Source: Photobacterium jeanii
Lineage (GTDB): Bacteria > Pseudomonadota > Gammaproteobacteria > Enterobacterales > Vibrionaceae
Assembly (NCBI RefSeq): GCF_001650345.1
Contig: NZ_LVHF01000025.1
Coordinates: forward strand, 62,001 to 126,000
Direction of reading: 5' to 3'
DNA: 64,000 nt
Shown: positions 7,707 to 16,100 of the stretch, piece after piece
How the letters are laid out: the number at the start of each line of letters is the position of its first letter
How positions within the stretch are numbered: position 1 is the stretch's first letter
Translations under genes and position numbers: made by a program
The notes under the pieces: model-generated
The model's database searches: none
What the model saw: only the letters and a program-made list of their open reading frames with translations
What the model was told of the DNA's origin: nothing

Positions 7707-8420
7707 TTACTTTTGCTTAGGCAAGTAAGTGTTCATTACATTGTAGTTGTCTTCACCCATGTACATACCTTGGTAAAGTTGAGTTGTACCATCATCTAGT
7801 TCAAACATGGTGTATAGAAAAGAAACGGTTTGCGCTGTCTCTTTGTCGTACACTGCTGTTTTGTAAACATTATTGCTCACTTTGAGCGTAGGTATGTTCT
7901 TATTGTCAATAGAAATTGTTTCACCCTTCACGTTAATCGTTAATGAAACAGGTTGATCAGATGGTGGTGAAAATTGAAACGTTCCATCTTCCCACTTCGT
8001 TGTAATTTTGGTGAGATCTAGATTACCGAGCTCTTTATTTTCAGGAAGAGAAAGAGATAGCTTATCTCCTTTCATGTTTACACTGACTAACTTATTAGCT
8101 ACTGATTTGATTTGTTTGTTTGGTACGTCGATTTTGTAAACTTCAGCAAGTGTTTTACCATGACCATCAAACTTGATCTGAATTGAATTGCCGTCGTTAA
8201 AGTCGGTGACACCGGTGTAATAACCATTCTGATTGAGTACCACGGTTGCCTGTTTGGTTTCTGATGCTAAGTGATCCGTGGTGCTGAAATTAGTTTCGAT
8301 AAATAGTCCGTTAAACTTATCGGCTTTAGGTTTAATGTCATCGTTATTATTATCGTTTTTAGAACCACCACAACCAACAAGCGCGGTTGCTACTAGAGCA
8401 GACAAAATAAGTTTTTTCAT
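7707..8420 (-). CDS. Lipoprotein of unknown function
   Basis: 237 residues. The N-terminus MKKLILSALVATALVGCGG is a classic lipoprotein signal with the modified Cys at position 17, followed by a flexible Asn/Asp-rich linker (SKNDNNNDDIKP). The remainder is rich in alternating polar/hydrophobic beta-like segments. No catalytic motif or family recognised. Codon use and base composition look more AT-rich than the neighbours, which hints at a strain-variable gene. SD GGGAAA lies before ATG 8420. Confidence 0.75.
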   Translation of the reverse strand: MKKLILSALVATALVGCGGSKNDNNNDDIKPKADKFNGLFIETNFSTTDHLASETKQATVVLNQNGYYTGVTDFNDGNSIQIKFDGHGKTLAEVYKIDVPNKQIKSVANKLVSVNMKGDKLSLSLPENKELGNLDLTKITTKWEDGTFQFSPPSDQPVSLTINVKGETISIDNKNIPTLKVSNNVYKTAVYDKETAQTVSFLYTMFELDDGTTQLYQGMYMGEDNYNVMNTYLPKQK

Positions 8421-8599
8421 TGTTATTTCCCATTAAAGGCTAAAAATTGTTCGTAAATTCTAACCTCTAGGTTTGTTATCAAACCAGAATCTGGGGTGTA
8501 ATAATTTCGTGTTTTTCTAAGGCTTTTTTATATGGTTTTTAGTAGTGGTATTATGCTTGTAAATTATATTGCGCAATGTAATAGCACTTGAAGCTGTTA

Positions 8600-8636
8600 T
8601 CAGAGTTTGTGGTTGGCAAGGGGCGTGATACTCTGA
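8600..8636. promoter_or_regulatory. Inverted repeat upstream of yaaA
   Basis: TCAGAGT (8600-8606) and ACTCTGA (8630-8636) form a 7-base inverted repeat 23 bases apart, 44 bases before the yaaA start. It could be a regulator site or mRNA hairpin; I do not see an OxyR consensus. Confidence 0.3.
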
Positions 8637-8679
8637 GGTAGATAACTAAAAATTTCAGTCAGCGAAGGAATAACACCTT

Positions 8680-9459
8680 ATGTTAATTGTGGTTTCTCCG
8701 GCTAAGACCCTTGATTACGAGTCACCTTTAGCGACCTCAACACATACCCAACCGACTTTAACTGCGCACTCAGCGGAGCTAATCGAAGTCTGCCGTGAAC
8801 TTACTCCTGCCGATATTGGTAGCCTGATGAAAGTCAGCGATAAAATTGCGGGCTTGAATGCGGCCCGTTTTGCTGAATGGCAACCTGAGTTCACCACCGA
8901 AAACAGTCGCCAAGCGGTATTGGCGTTTAAAGGTGATGTATACACAGGCTTAGAGGCAGAAACGCTGTCGGATGACGATTTTGCTTGGGCACAAGATCAC
9001 CTGCGTATGCTGTCTGGCTTATACGGCTTACTACGTCCGTTAGATTTGATGCAGCCTTATCGCTTAGAAATGGGCACTAAACTGGCAAACCCGCGTGGTA
9101 CTAACTTGTACCAATTCTGGGGCAATATCATTACCGATGAGCTGAATTCAGCCCTTGCCGCTCAAGGCGATGATGTGTTGGTGAACCTAGCATCGAACGA
9201 ATACTTTAAAGCGGTGAAACCTAAAACACTGCAAGCAAAAGTGATCACGCCGGTGTTTAAAGATTGTAAGAATGGCACTTATAAGGTGATCAGTTTCTAC
9301 GCTAAGAAAGCACGCGGCATGATGGCTCGTTACATCATTGATAATCGCGTGGATTCAGTAGAAGCTCTAAAGCAGTTTGATGTGGCAGGCTATTACTTTG
9401 TTGAGGCTGAGTCGACTGCGACCGAGCTTGTTTTCAAGCGTGAAGAGCAAACGAAGTAA
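8680..9459 (+). CDS. yaaA: Peroxide stress protein YaaA (UPF0246)
   Basis: 259 residues (E. coli 258). In E. coli YaaA lowers free iron and DNA damage during hydrogen peroxide stress under OxyR control. Family signatures: [12 protein letters not shown] at the N-terminus, [25 protein letters not shown] in the middle, [11 protein letters not shown] and [12 protein letters not shown] near the C-terminus. Cytoplasmic, no signal peptide. Single-gene unit ended by a terminator. Confidence 0.95.
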   Translation: MLIVVSPAKTLDYESPLATSTHTQPTLTAHSAELIEVCRELTPADIGSLMKVSDKIAGLNAARFAEWQPEFTTENSRQAVLAFKGDVYTGLEAETLSDDDFAWAQDHLRMLSGLYGLLRPLDLMQPYRLEMGTKLANPRGTNLYQFWGNIITDELNSALAAQGDDVLVNLASNEYFKAVKPKTLQAKVITPVFKDCKNGTYKVISFYAKKARGMMARYIIDNRVDSVEALKQFDVAGYYFVEAESTATELVFKREEQTK

Positions 9460-9479
9460 CGTCAATATTCAGATAAACA

Positions 9480-9508
9480 AAAGGCAGAGCGTTTGCTCTG
9501 CCTTTTTT
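9480..9508. terminator. Intrinsic terminator of yaaA
   Basis: AAAGGCAGAGC / GCTCTGCCTTT stem, GTTT loop, six T on the + strand. It lies between the convergent yaaA and srmB genes. Confidence 0.9.
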
Positions 9509-9541
9509 GATGGTGCTTGAAATATGCAGTGAAGAGTCAGC

Positions 9542-10789
9542 TTATTTCTTAGTCACTTTTTGCTTTTTCTTTAGCGCTTTTTTCTGCTTCGCCGCTTTAA
9601 CCTTTTTATCTACCTTCACCTTTTTCTTCTTCACGGTTTTGGCTTTCTTGGTTGTTGGGCGTAGACCTTCAATGAAGCGCTCTGGCACGTCTTCTTTCAT
9701 GTAACGGCTGATACGTTCGATCATCGCCTGATCGTGTGCTTCAACCAATGAAATTGCAGTACCTTTCTTACCTGCACGAGCAGTACGACCGATACGGTGT
9801 AGGTAAACATCTGATGTGCGCGGCAGATCGAAGTTAATTACGTGGCTGATATCAGGTAAATCGATACCACGGGCTGCAACGTCAGTTGCTAGCAGGACAG
9901 ACACTTGACCATCACGTAGACGAGCAATGGCGTTGTTACGCGATGCTTGTGCCATTTCACCTTGGATCCAGCTGCACTTGATGTTCAATGTGGCTAGTTG
10001 ATCACGCAGTTCTGCAAGGCGCTCACGGGTTTTGATGAACACAATGCTGCGCTCAGCTTGATCTTTTAGCAGTGACTCCAGTAGTGCTAGTTTGTGCTCC
10101 ATGTTGTCACAACGTAGGTAGTACTGGTGGATCTTCTTACGCTCACGGCGTGAAGGTTCTGCGTCAACTTCTACAGGCTCGTTAAGGATTGTTTGTGAAA
10201 ACTCACGAACACCTTTACCTTCAAGCGTTGCTGAGAACAGCAAGCTTTGACGACGCCAGCGACATTCGTTGTGAATGCGGTCAACCACTTTAGCAAAGCC
10301 CATGTCTAGCATGCGATCAGCTTCGTCTAGGATCAGACATTCGATTGCACGACAATCAAAACGCTCAGCTTCGATGTATTCCATCAGACGGCCAGGGGTG
10401 GCAACCACAAGATCTTGGGTTTTGCCCAGTAGCTCTGCGTGTTCGTCATAAGAAATACCACCCGTGATGGTGAAAATATTCAGCGGGGTATGTTTCGCTA
10501 GCGCGCGCGCTTGGTCTGCAACCTGAATGGCTAGCTCACGTGTTGGTGTTAGCACCAATACACGTGCAGGCCCCGGTTTCTTGCGCGGGAAGTCCATCAG
10601 GTGCTGGATCATTGGTAGCAGGAATGCAGCGGTTTTACCCGTTCCAGTAGGAGCCGATGCCAGTACGTCGCGACCATCCAAGGCGTGAGGGATAGCCTGC
10701 GCCTGAATATCTGTCGGGCGTGAGTAACCTATTTCTGCAATTGCTTCTAATAGTTCGCTATCTAACTCTAATTCGGAAAAGTCTCTCAC
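9542..10789 (-). CDS. srmB: DEAD-box RNA helicase SrmB
   Basis: ATP-dependent RNA helicase acting early in 50S ribosomal subunit assembly. 415 residues (E. coli 444). Ordered motifs: Q motif (GYSRPTDIQAQAIP), Walker A APTGTGKT, PTRELA, TGG, TPGR, DEAD (LDEADRMLDMGF), SAT, then helicase C with ARGIDLPD and HRIGRTARAGKKG. The tail is a Lys-rich basic extension typical of SrmB and likely RNA-binding. The start is a GTG at 10789 (MRDFSELELD). A GAGGAG SD lies inside a short upstream ORF that stops 3 bases before the GTG, so translation may be coupled. trmN6 lies upstream on the same strand. Confidence 0.95.
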   Translation of the reverse strand: MRDFSELELDSELLEAIAEIGYSRPTDIQAQAIPHALDGRDVLASAPTGTGKTAAFLLPMIQHLMDFPRKKPGPARVLVLTPTRELAIQVADQARALAKHTPLNIFTITGGISYDEHAELLGKTQDLVVATPGRLMEYIEAERFDCRAIECLILDEADRMLDMGFAKVVDRIHNECRWRRQSLLFSATLEGKGVREFSQTILNEPVEVDAEPSRRERKKIHQYYLRCDNMEHKLALLESLLKDQAERSIVFIKTRERLAELRDQLATLNIKCSWIQGEMAQASRNNAIARLRDGQVSVLLATDVAARGIDLPDISHVINFDLPRTSDVYLHRIGRTARAGKKGTAISLVEAHDQAMIERISRYMKEDVPERFIEGLRPTTKKAKTVKKKKVKVDKKVKAAKQKKALKKKQKVTKK

Positions 10790-10792
10790 CAG

Positions 10793-10828
10793 TTATATCT
10801 CCTCGGGAATAAGACCAGTGCTAACCAT
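10793..10828 (-). CDS. 11-residue upstream ORF before srmB
   Basis: MVSTGLIPEEI, from ATG 10828 to TAA at 10793. It has its own strong SD (AGGAG at 10839-10835). The codons for its Glu-Glu contain the srmB SD, and its stop codon is 3 bases from the srmB GTG. This layout suggests translational coupling or a regulatory uORF for srmB. Confidence 0.45.
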   Translation of the reverse strand: MVSTGLIPEEI

Positions 10829-10948
10829 GATCATCTCCTGTCACGCTTAAGGTGAAATCAAAAGACAAACGGCAAGCCGCGTTAATATAAGGGGCGGCAT
10901 TATATACTTAAGCCCCCTCAAGTTGCTAGGTTGCCCTCGCTACCTTGC

Positions 10949-11671
10949 TTACATATTAAGGTAGAAGTGGCGAGTAAGGGCAATAAAAGCATCAGAATAT
11001 TGCCCTTGATGGTGAATACAAAGCTGTTCTATTTCGGTCTCGCAGCTTTTCGGCGTTAAGGCGAACAATAAACGCCCGACAGGCTTTTTCTCTGTGGTGC
11101 GGATTTCACACAGTGATTGGCAATATAAGCCATATTCGTTGGCTGCCGTAATGAACTGACGTCCTTCGTATTCCGGCAAGATAAAACTGGCGACACCTGT
11201 TGGCGTTAATAAGGTTTTAATGGCTGCGATTAATGCTTGATGATCCAAAGTATCGGTGTGACGAGCGGTTGCGCGCTTGTCGCATTGCGCTTGTTCGCCA
11301 AAGTTAAAATAAGGCGGGTTGCACACTATGGTGTCGATACTGTGCGCAGGGCGAGACGTTAGCCAAGCGAGTACATCTTGATGCTCAGCTTGTAATCGTG
11401 CATGCCAAGGGGAATGGGCAAAGTTGTGACGTGCCGCTTTGATCGCGCTGCTATCAATATCTAGCGCGGTAATGCGATGTGGCTTGGCGTTGGCATTCGT
11501 GCGCTGGGCTGCCATTAATGCGAGTAGACCGCTACCCGTGCCGATATCAAGGATCTCTCCTTGCGGTTGTAATTTTGCCCATGCGCCTAAGAGTACCCCG
11601 TCGGTACTGACAGGCATACCGCAGCCCAAATCATCGACGTGGAATTGTTTGAAAGTGAAGCCTTTTGCCAT
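10949..11671 (-). CDS. trmN6: tRNA1(Val) (adenine(37)-N6)-methyltransferase
   Basis: SAM-dependent methyltransferase making m6A at position 37 of tRNA1-Val (YfiC). 240 residues from ATG 11671, which has a perfect AGGAGG SD; an upstream in-frame start at 11695 would add 8 residues. Motifs: substrate-facing MPVSTDGVLLGAW, SAM-binding ILDIGTGSGLLALMAAQR, LDIDSSAI, and catalytic NPPYFNFG. The adjacency with srmB is conserved in enterobacteria, where the two genes are divergent; here they are in tandem. Confidence 0.93.
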   Translation of the reverse strand: MAKGFTFKQFHVDDLGCGMPVSTDGVLLGAWAKLQPQGEILDIGTGSGLLALMAAQRTNANAKPHRITALDIDSSAIKAARHNFAHSPWHARLQAEHQDVLAWLTSRPAHSIDTIVCNPPYFNFGEQAQCDKRATARHTDTLDHQALIAAIKTLLTPTGVASFILPEYEGRQFITAANEYGLYCQSLCEIRTTEKKPVGRLLFALTPKSCETEIEQLCIHHQGQYSDAFIALTRHFYLNM

Positions 11672-11940
11672 GTTTCCTCCTGCTAGCCTCGGCATTATAT
11701 CGGTATTTCCAGCCGTGGTGGCGCAAATTGTTCAGGCAAAAATATTTTATTGTTGGTCAATAAATAGACGATAAGTCTGTTTCAGATCTTTTATATAACT
11801 ATCAATTATTGGTTTATGTGTTCGTATGGTGACCTCAAATTGGTGTTATCTACTGCTTTTTGACCTTGCGTGTTAGATATAGTGGTGTTTTTCCCTAGAA
11901 GGTTGCTTATCGAGCAATTTTTCTTCATTATTTCGACATA

Positions 11941-11975
11941 TTTGTTACATCACCACATAAGATGCTTGTAACAAA
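11941..11975. promoter_or_regulatory. Inverted repeat upstream of brnQ
   Basis: TTTGTTACA (11941-11949) and TGTAACAAA (11967-11975) are perfect 9-base inverted arms with a 17-base spacer, 58 bases upstream of the brnQ start. This suits an operator or a transcript hairpin. The rest of 11672-12032, the divergent trmN6/brnQ promoter region, shows only a small hairpin (TTGCT / AGCAA, about 11903-11917). Confidence 0.4.
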
Positions 11976-12032
11976 ATAACAACAATATGCAGACATAAAT
12001 CATGAATTAGATAAACGAGTGGAAGGTGCAGT

Positions 12033-13346
12033 TTGAATAAAACACTCAAATTAACAGACATCCTAGCGTTAGGTTTTATGACCTTCGCGTTTTTCTTAGG
12101 GGCGGGGAATATCATCTTTCCGCCACAGGCAGGTCAATTGGCAGGTGATAACTTACTCCCTGCTATGTTTGGTTTCCTTTCAACGGCTGTAGGTTTACCG
12201 CTTATCGGTATTATTGCAGTTGCGGTTGCAGGTGGCGGCTGGAAAGGGTTAACTCGCGATTTACCACCTTCTGTTGCCACTCTGATGGCTGTGCTGATCT
12301 TCATTATTATTGGTCCCGCTTTTGCAGCACCGCGTACAGGTCTTGTGGCTTACGAAATGGCAGTGAAACCGTTTATTGCTGATGCAGGGCAAACGAGCCT
12401 AACGGTATTCTCTGTTGTGTTCTTTGCAGTGGCACTGTTCTTTGCATGGTCTCGTGGCAAGCTTATCGACATGATTGGTAAGTTTTTGACTCCAGCACTG
12501 TTTGCAGTATTGGCGATTCTTGCGATTGCCGTTTTTGTGAGCCCGCAAGGCGATATCCTACCGGCACAAGGTGATTACCTAGACCAAGCGTTCACAACAG
12601 GTTTCCTTGAAGGTTACAACACCATGGATACCTTCGCGGCACTAATGTTCGGTATGTTGATTGTGGATGTGATCCGCAAGAAAGGCGTGACCGATGAGAA
12701 GGCAACGTGTACTTACCTTGTTTACGCAGGTTTGATTGCAGCGGCTGGTCTTGCGTTTGTTTACATCTCGCTATTCTACCTAGGGGCAACCAGTGCAGGT
12801 ATTGCATCAGGTGCTGAGAACGGCGGTGCAATCTTAAGCATTTATGTTCAAGCGCTATTTGGTCCTGCTGGTCAAATCATTTTGTCAGTAATTGTATTGC
12901 TAGCATGTTTGACGACGGCGATTGGCCTTATCAGTGCATGTTCTGATTACTTCAGCTCGCTAACTAAACTGTCGTACGAGAAGTGGGCGGTGATCCTAGC
13001 TGTTGTGTGTGGTGTGGTAGCAAACGTGGGTTTAAATCAGCTGATTGCGCTGTCTATCCCTGTATTGTTTGCCCTATACCCAGTTGCGGTGGCATTGGTG
13101 GCACTGACATTTGTTCGCAAATGGCTACCGAATCCACGCATGGCTTACCGTGTAGTACTGCTAGTGTCGCTACTATTTAGCTTGATTGATGCAGCGAAGT
13201 TCATGGGCTTGGATGTATCTTCACTAAACGTTCTACCACTGTTTGACTATGGTATGGCGTGGGTGATCCCTACCTTTGCAGCGCTAGCGATTACTCGCTT
13301 TGTGGGTACTGCGGCTGCTGAATCACAAGATGTACGCCCTGCGTAA
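12033..13346 (+). CDS. brnQ: Branched-chain amino acid:cation symporter BrnQ (LIVCS)
   Basis: Inner-membrane carrier importing leucine, isoleucine and valine with Na+ or H+. 437 residues (E. coli 439), with about 12 hydrophobic segments. Signatures: FAFFLGAGNIIFPP near the N-terminus, ARTGLVAYEMAV-type loop (AAPRTGLVAYEMAVKPF), DTFAALMFGMLIVDVIR, and LACLTTAIGLISACSDYF. Start is a TTG at 12033 with GGAAGG upstream; the reading MNKTLKLTDILALG aligns with the family N-terminus. Confidence 0.95.
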   Translation: MNKTLKLTDILALGFMTFAFFLGAGNIIFPPQAGQLAGDNLLPAMFGFLSTAVGLPLIGIIAVAVAGGGWKGLTRDLPPSVATLMAVLIFIIIGPAFAAPRTGLVAYEMAVKPFIADAGQTSLTVFSVVFFAVALFFAWSRGKLIDMIGKFLTPALFAVLAILAIAVFVSPQGDILPAQGDYLDQAFTTGFLEGYNTMDTFAALMFGMLIVDVIRKKGVTDEKATCTYLVYAGLIAAAGLAFVYISLFYLGATSAGIASGAENGGAILSIYVQALFGPAGQIILSVIVLLACLTTAIGLISACSDYFSSLTKLSYEKWAVILAVVCGVVANVGLNQLIALSIPVLFALYPVAVALVALTFVRKWLPNPRMAYRVVLLVSLLFSLIDAAKFMGLDVSSLNVLPLFDYGMAWVIPTFAALAITRFVGTAAAESQDVRPA

Positions 13347-13373
13347 TGTGATAACGTGATTCACTGAAAATAC

Positions 13374-13400
13374 AAACGGGACGCCAAGGCGTCCCGTTTT
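13374..13400. terminator. Bidirectional terminator between brnQ and fldB
   Basis: AAACGGGACGCC / GGCGTCCCGTTT perfect 12-bp stem with an AA loop and T runs on both sides; the genes converge here. Confidence 0.85.
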
Positions 13401-13447
13401 GCTATCTGTCTTTTTACGTCGTGATGTGAGTTATCCGTTCACGTACG

Positions 13448-13966
13448 TTACAGCGTTTCAGCGTACTCAGTCATGATCTGCTCACACCAAGTAGTGATGC
13501 GCTCATCGCTGAATTCGTATTGACTGTCTTCATCCAGCGCTAAACCGACAAAGTAAGTCTTATCTTCGGTTAGGGCTTTAGAGGCTTCAAAGCTGTAACC
13601 TTTGTTTTCCCAGTAACCCACGAAGTTAGCGCCAGTCGGTAATAGTTTGTCGTGCAGCATGCCCATCGCATCGAGGAACCACTCGGTGTAACCTTCTTGA
13701 TCACCCAGACCAAACAGTGCCACGGTTTTACCGCTCAGGGTTAAGCCGTCGAGTTGTTCCCATACCGCTTCCCAATCTTCTTGCAGCTCACCGAAATCCC
13801 AAGTTGAGATCCCAAGGATCAGCATATCGTATTGATTCATTTCGCTGACTGCGGTTTCTTTGATGTTATGCAGGCTGACCAGCTCAGGGCCAATGCATTC
13901 ACGGATTTTTTCGGCTGCCATTTCGGTATAGCAGGTGGTTGAGCCGTAGAATAAGCCAATCTTCAT
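13448..13966 (-). CDS. fldB: Flavodoxin FldB
   Basis: FMN-binding electron carrier, 172 residues (E. coli FldB 173). The FMN phosphate loop [14 protein letters not shown] is at the N-terminus. [13 protein letters not shown] and [17 protein letters not shown] supply the isoalloxazine loops. The sequence follows FldB rather than FldA (for example [18 protein letters not shown]). It is divergent from xerD exactly as in E. coli. Confidence 0.94.
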   Translation of the reverse strand: MKIGLFYGSTTCYTEMAAEKIRECIGPELVSLHNIKETAVSEMNQYDMLILGISTWDFGELQEDWEAVWEQLDGLTLSGKTVALFGLGDQEGYTEWFLDAMGMLHDKLLPTGANFVGYWENKGYSFEASKALTEDKTYFVGLALDEDSQYEFSDERITTWCEQIMTEYAETL

Positions 13967-14195
13967 GGGATTTTCTCGTCGGTTGAATACTAGCTAAGGG
14001 TCTGCGCCCTTGTCTCGAATAGCGTGAGTGTACCCTTGTTGCTGTCATTCCTCTATGGTTTGCAGCTGATTGGCGCACAACAAAGATGACATTTTTGCGT
14101 GAAATAGACTACTATAGCCAAAACTACTGTATTTATACCCAGTACCCTTGGCAAGTTTTGCAAGGGGATGGCGTGAAACAAAGATCGAGGTTGTG

Positions 14196-15092
14196 GTGGA
14201 AAATGATGAAATCCGTATCGAGCGTTTTCTCGATGCGATGTGGATGGAAAGAGGGTTATCGCAAAATACCCTGATGTCTTACCGCAATGACTTACTTAAA
14301 TTACAGCACTGGCTTGCTGACAATGGGTTGTCGGTGCTAACAGTGACCGAAAACGACTTACAGCGTTACCAGCAGTGGTTATTCGATGCGGATTACAAAC
14401 AAACATCACGCGCACGTATGGCTTCAGCTATCCGTCGTTTGTTCCAATACCTGAACCGTGAAAAAGAACGTCCAGATGATCCCAGTGCTATGCTGGCGAG
14501 TCCACGGCTACCAAAGCGCCTGCCAAAAGATATCAGCGAAGCAGAAGTCGATGCTTTGTTGGATGCTCCAGATCCTAACGATGCCCTTGAGCTGCGCGAC
14601 AAAGCCATGTTGGAGCTGCTGTACGCCACGGGATTGCGTGTTACTGAGCTGGTGAGTTTGACCATGGAAAACGTCAGCTTACGCCAAGGTGTGGTGCGTG
14701 TGGTCGGTAAAGGCGAGAAAGAGCGCTTGGTGCCGATGGGAGAAAATGCCATTGACTGGATTGAGCAGTTCTTAGCACACGGTCGTCCACAGTTACTGGG
14801 TAAAAAAAGTTCGGATGTGGTTTTTCCCAGTAAACGTGCCCAGCAGATGACGCGCCAAACGTTTTGGCACCGGATCAAGCATTACGCGGTACTGGCTGGT
14901 ATTGATACCGATAAGCTCTCACCACACGTACTGCGCCATGCTTTCGCCACCCATTTATTGAACTACGGTGCAGACTTACGCGTTGTGCAAATGCTGTTAG
15001 GGCACAGTGATCTATCCACGACCCAGATCTATACTCATGTTGCAACCGAGCGTTTGAAGCAGCTTCACGAAGCCCATCACCCTCGCGCGTAA
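14196..15092 (+). CDS. xerD: Site-specific tyrosine recombinase XerD
   Basis: With XerC, resolves chromosome dimers at dif under FtsK control. 298 residues from GTG 14196, the same length as E. coli XerD; GAGG lies 5 bases upstream. The frame is open further upstream, but those codons lack similarity. N-terminal SAM-like domain, then the catalytic domain with Arg (ATGLRVTEL), Lys in VVGKGEKERLVP, HxxR (HVLRHAFATHLL), His (LLGHSDLSTTQ) and Tyr (IYTHV). First gene of the run xerD-dsbC-recJ-prfB-lysS. Confidence 0.96.
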   Translation: MENDEIRIERFLDAMWMERGLSQNTLMSYRNDLLKLQHWLADNGLSVLTVTENDLQRYQQWLFDADYKQTSRARMASAIRRLFQYLNREKERPDDPSAMLASPRLPKRLPKDISEAEVDALLDAPDPNDALELRDKAMLELLYATGLRVTELVSLTMENVSLRQGVVRVVGKGEKERLVPMGENAIDWIEQFLAHGRPQLLGKKSSDVVFPSKRAQQMTRQTFWHRIKHYAVLAGIDTDKLSPHVLRHAFATHLLNYGADLRVVQMLLGHSDLSTTQIYTHVATERLKQLHEAHHPRA

Positions 15093-15261
15093 TGGTTGCG
15101 TATTTCCTGCGTTGGTTTATGCTCCGTATCCAAATGCTACTAACTGCAGGAACTTTGAAAGTTTTTGGGACTCTTAAAGGTCTGTTGATGTAGTGAGTAG
15201 CGAAACTCTCGCTATTTAGTGCGGACTGCCGCTTTATTTAGATCTAAAAGGATAGAATCGA

Positions 15262-15990
15262 ATGCACTTTATTGGTCGTACTCTACTTGCCTCTGCTGTC
15301 GCTTTGACTGCGTTTTCAGTATCGGCAACACCTGATAATGCCGCTATTGAATCGAAGATGAGTGCGTTAGGGTTATCGCCGACTTCGATTTCTCCTTCAC
15401 CTGTGACAGGTATGAACGAAGTGGTTACTGAGCGTGGCATCATCTACGTATCAGACAATGGTGAATACTTTATTGCTGGTCACCTGTACCAAAATACGGA
15501 TGCTCAACCCGTGAACCTGACGGAGCAGAAGTTAGCCAAGCTTAATAAAGATAAGCTTCAAGGTATGGAAGACGAGATGATCGTGTACCCAGCTAAAGAT
15601 GAAAAATACGTAGTAACCGTATTTACCGACACTAGCTGTGGTTACTGCCGTAAGCTGCACAGTGAGATCCCTGCGTACAATGAAGCAGGTATTACCGTGC
15701 GTTACCTTGCTTTCCCTCGTGGTGGCGAACGTTCGCGTAACTTCGATGAAATGAGCGCAATCTGGGGAGCAAAAGACCCAGCGAAAGCGATGAATGAAGC
15801 GAAGAACGGCACTTTAAATACCGAAGGTGTGACACCGCGTGGCGACTTGGTGATGAAGCATTTCCACCTAGGTCAAGCGATGGGTGTAACGGGTACACCA
15901 GCTTTGGTACTGGAAGATGGCACTATGCTGCCGGGCTACCAGCCTGCCGCAATGCTGCGTAAGATGCTAGATAGCAAAGCTAAAAGCTAA
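15262..15990 (+). CDS. dsbC: Thiol:disulfide interchange protein DsbC
   Basis: Periplasmic disulfide isomerase, kept reduced by DsbD. 242 residues, signal peptide cut near FSVSA/TPDN, N-terminal dimerisation domain, thioredoxin domain with CGYC at residues 126-129 and cis-Pro loop TGTPALVLEDG. Odd: these are the only two cysteines. E. coli DsbC has a second structural disulfide; at the matching places this protein has IWGAKD instead of IWCAKD, and no Cys in the segment before the last helix. SD AAGGAT lies before ATG 15262. Confidence 0.95.
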   Translation: MHFIGRTLLASAVALTAFSVSATPDNAAIESKMSALGLSPTSISPSPVTGMNEVVTERGIIYVSDNGEYFIAGHLYQNTDAQPVNLTEQKLAKLNKDKLQGMEDEMIVYPAKDEKYVVTVFTDTSCGYCRKLHSEIPAYNEAGITVRYLAFPRGGERSRNFDEMSAIWGAKDPAKAMNEAKNGTLNTEGVTPRGDLVMKHFHLGQAMGVTGTPALVLEDGTMLPGYQPAAMLRKMLDSKAKS

Positions 15991-16015
15991 GCAATCGCAT
16001 CACGTCATTATTTAG

Positions 16016-16048
16016 CGCCCCGTACAGGAAACTGTGCGGGGCGTTTTT
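16016..16048 (+). terminator. Intrinsic terminator after dsbC
   Basis: CGCCCCGTACAG / CTGTGCGGGGCG stem (one T-G pair), GAAA tetraloop, then TTTTT. recJ starts 52 bases later, so recJ may have its own promoter or depend on readthrough. Confidence 0.85.
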
Positions 16049-16100
16049 GTTGGAATTGGGGTAGAATCCGGATTCAGCCGCAAATAAAAGAAAGATAATT

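Noticed and set aside
14393..14878. 161-codon antisense frame inside xerD
   Set aside because: It is the antisense shadow of a conserved, codon-biased gene; no SD or family.
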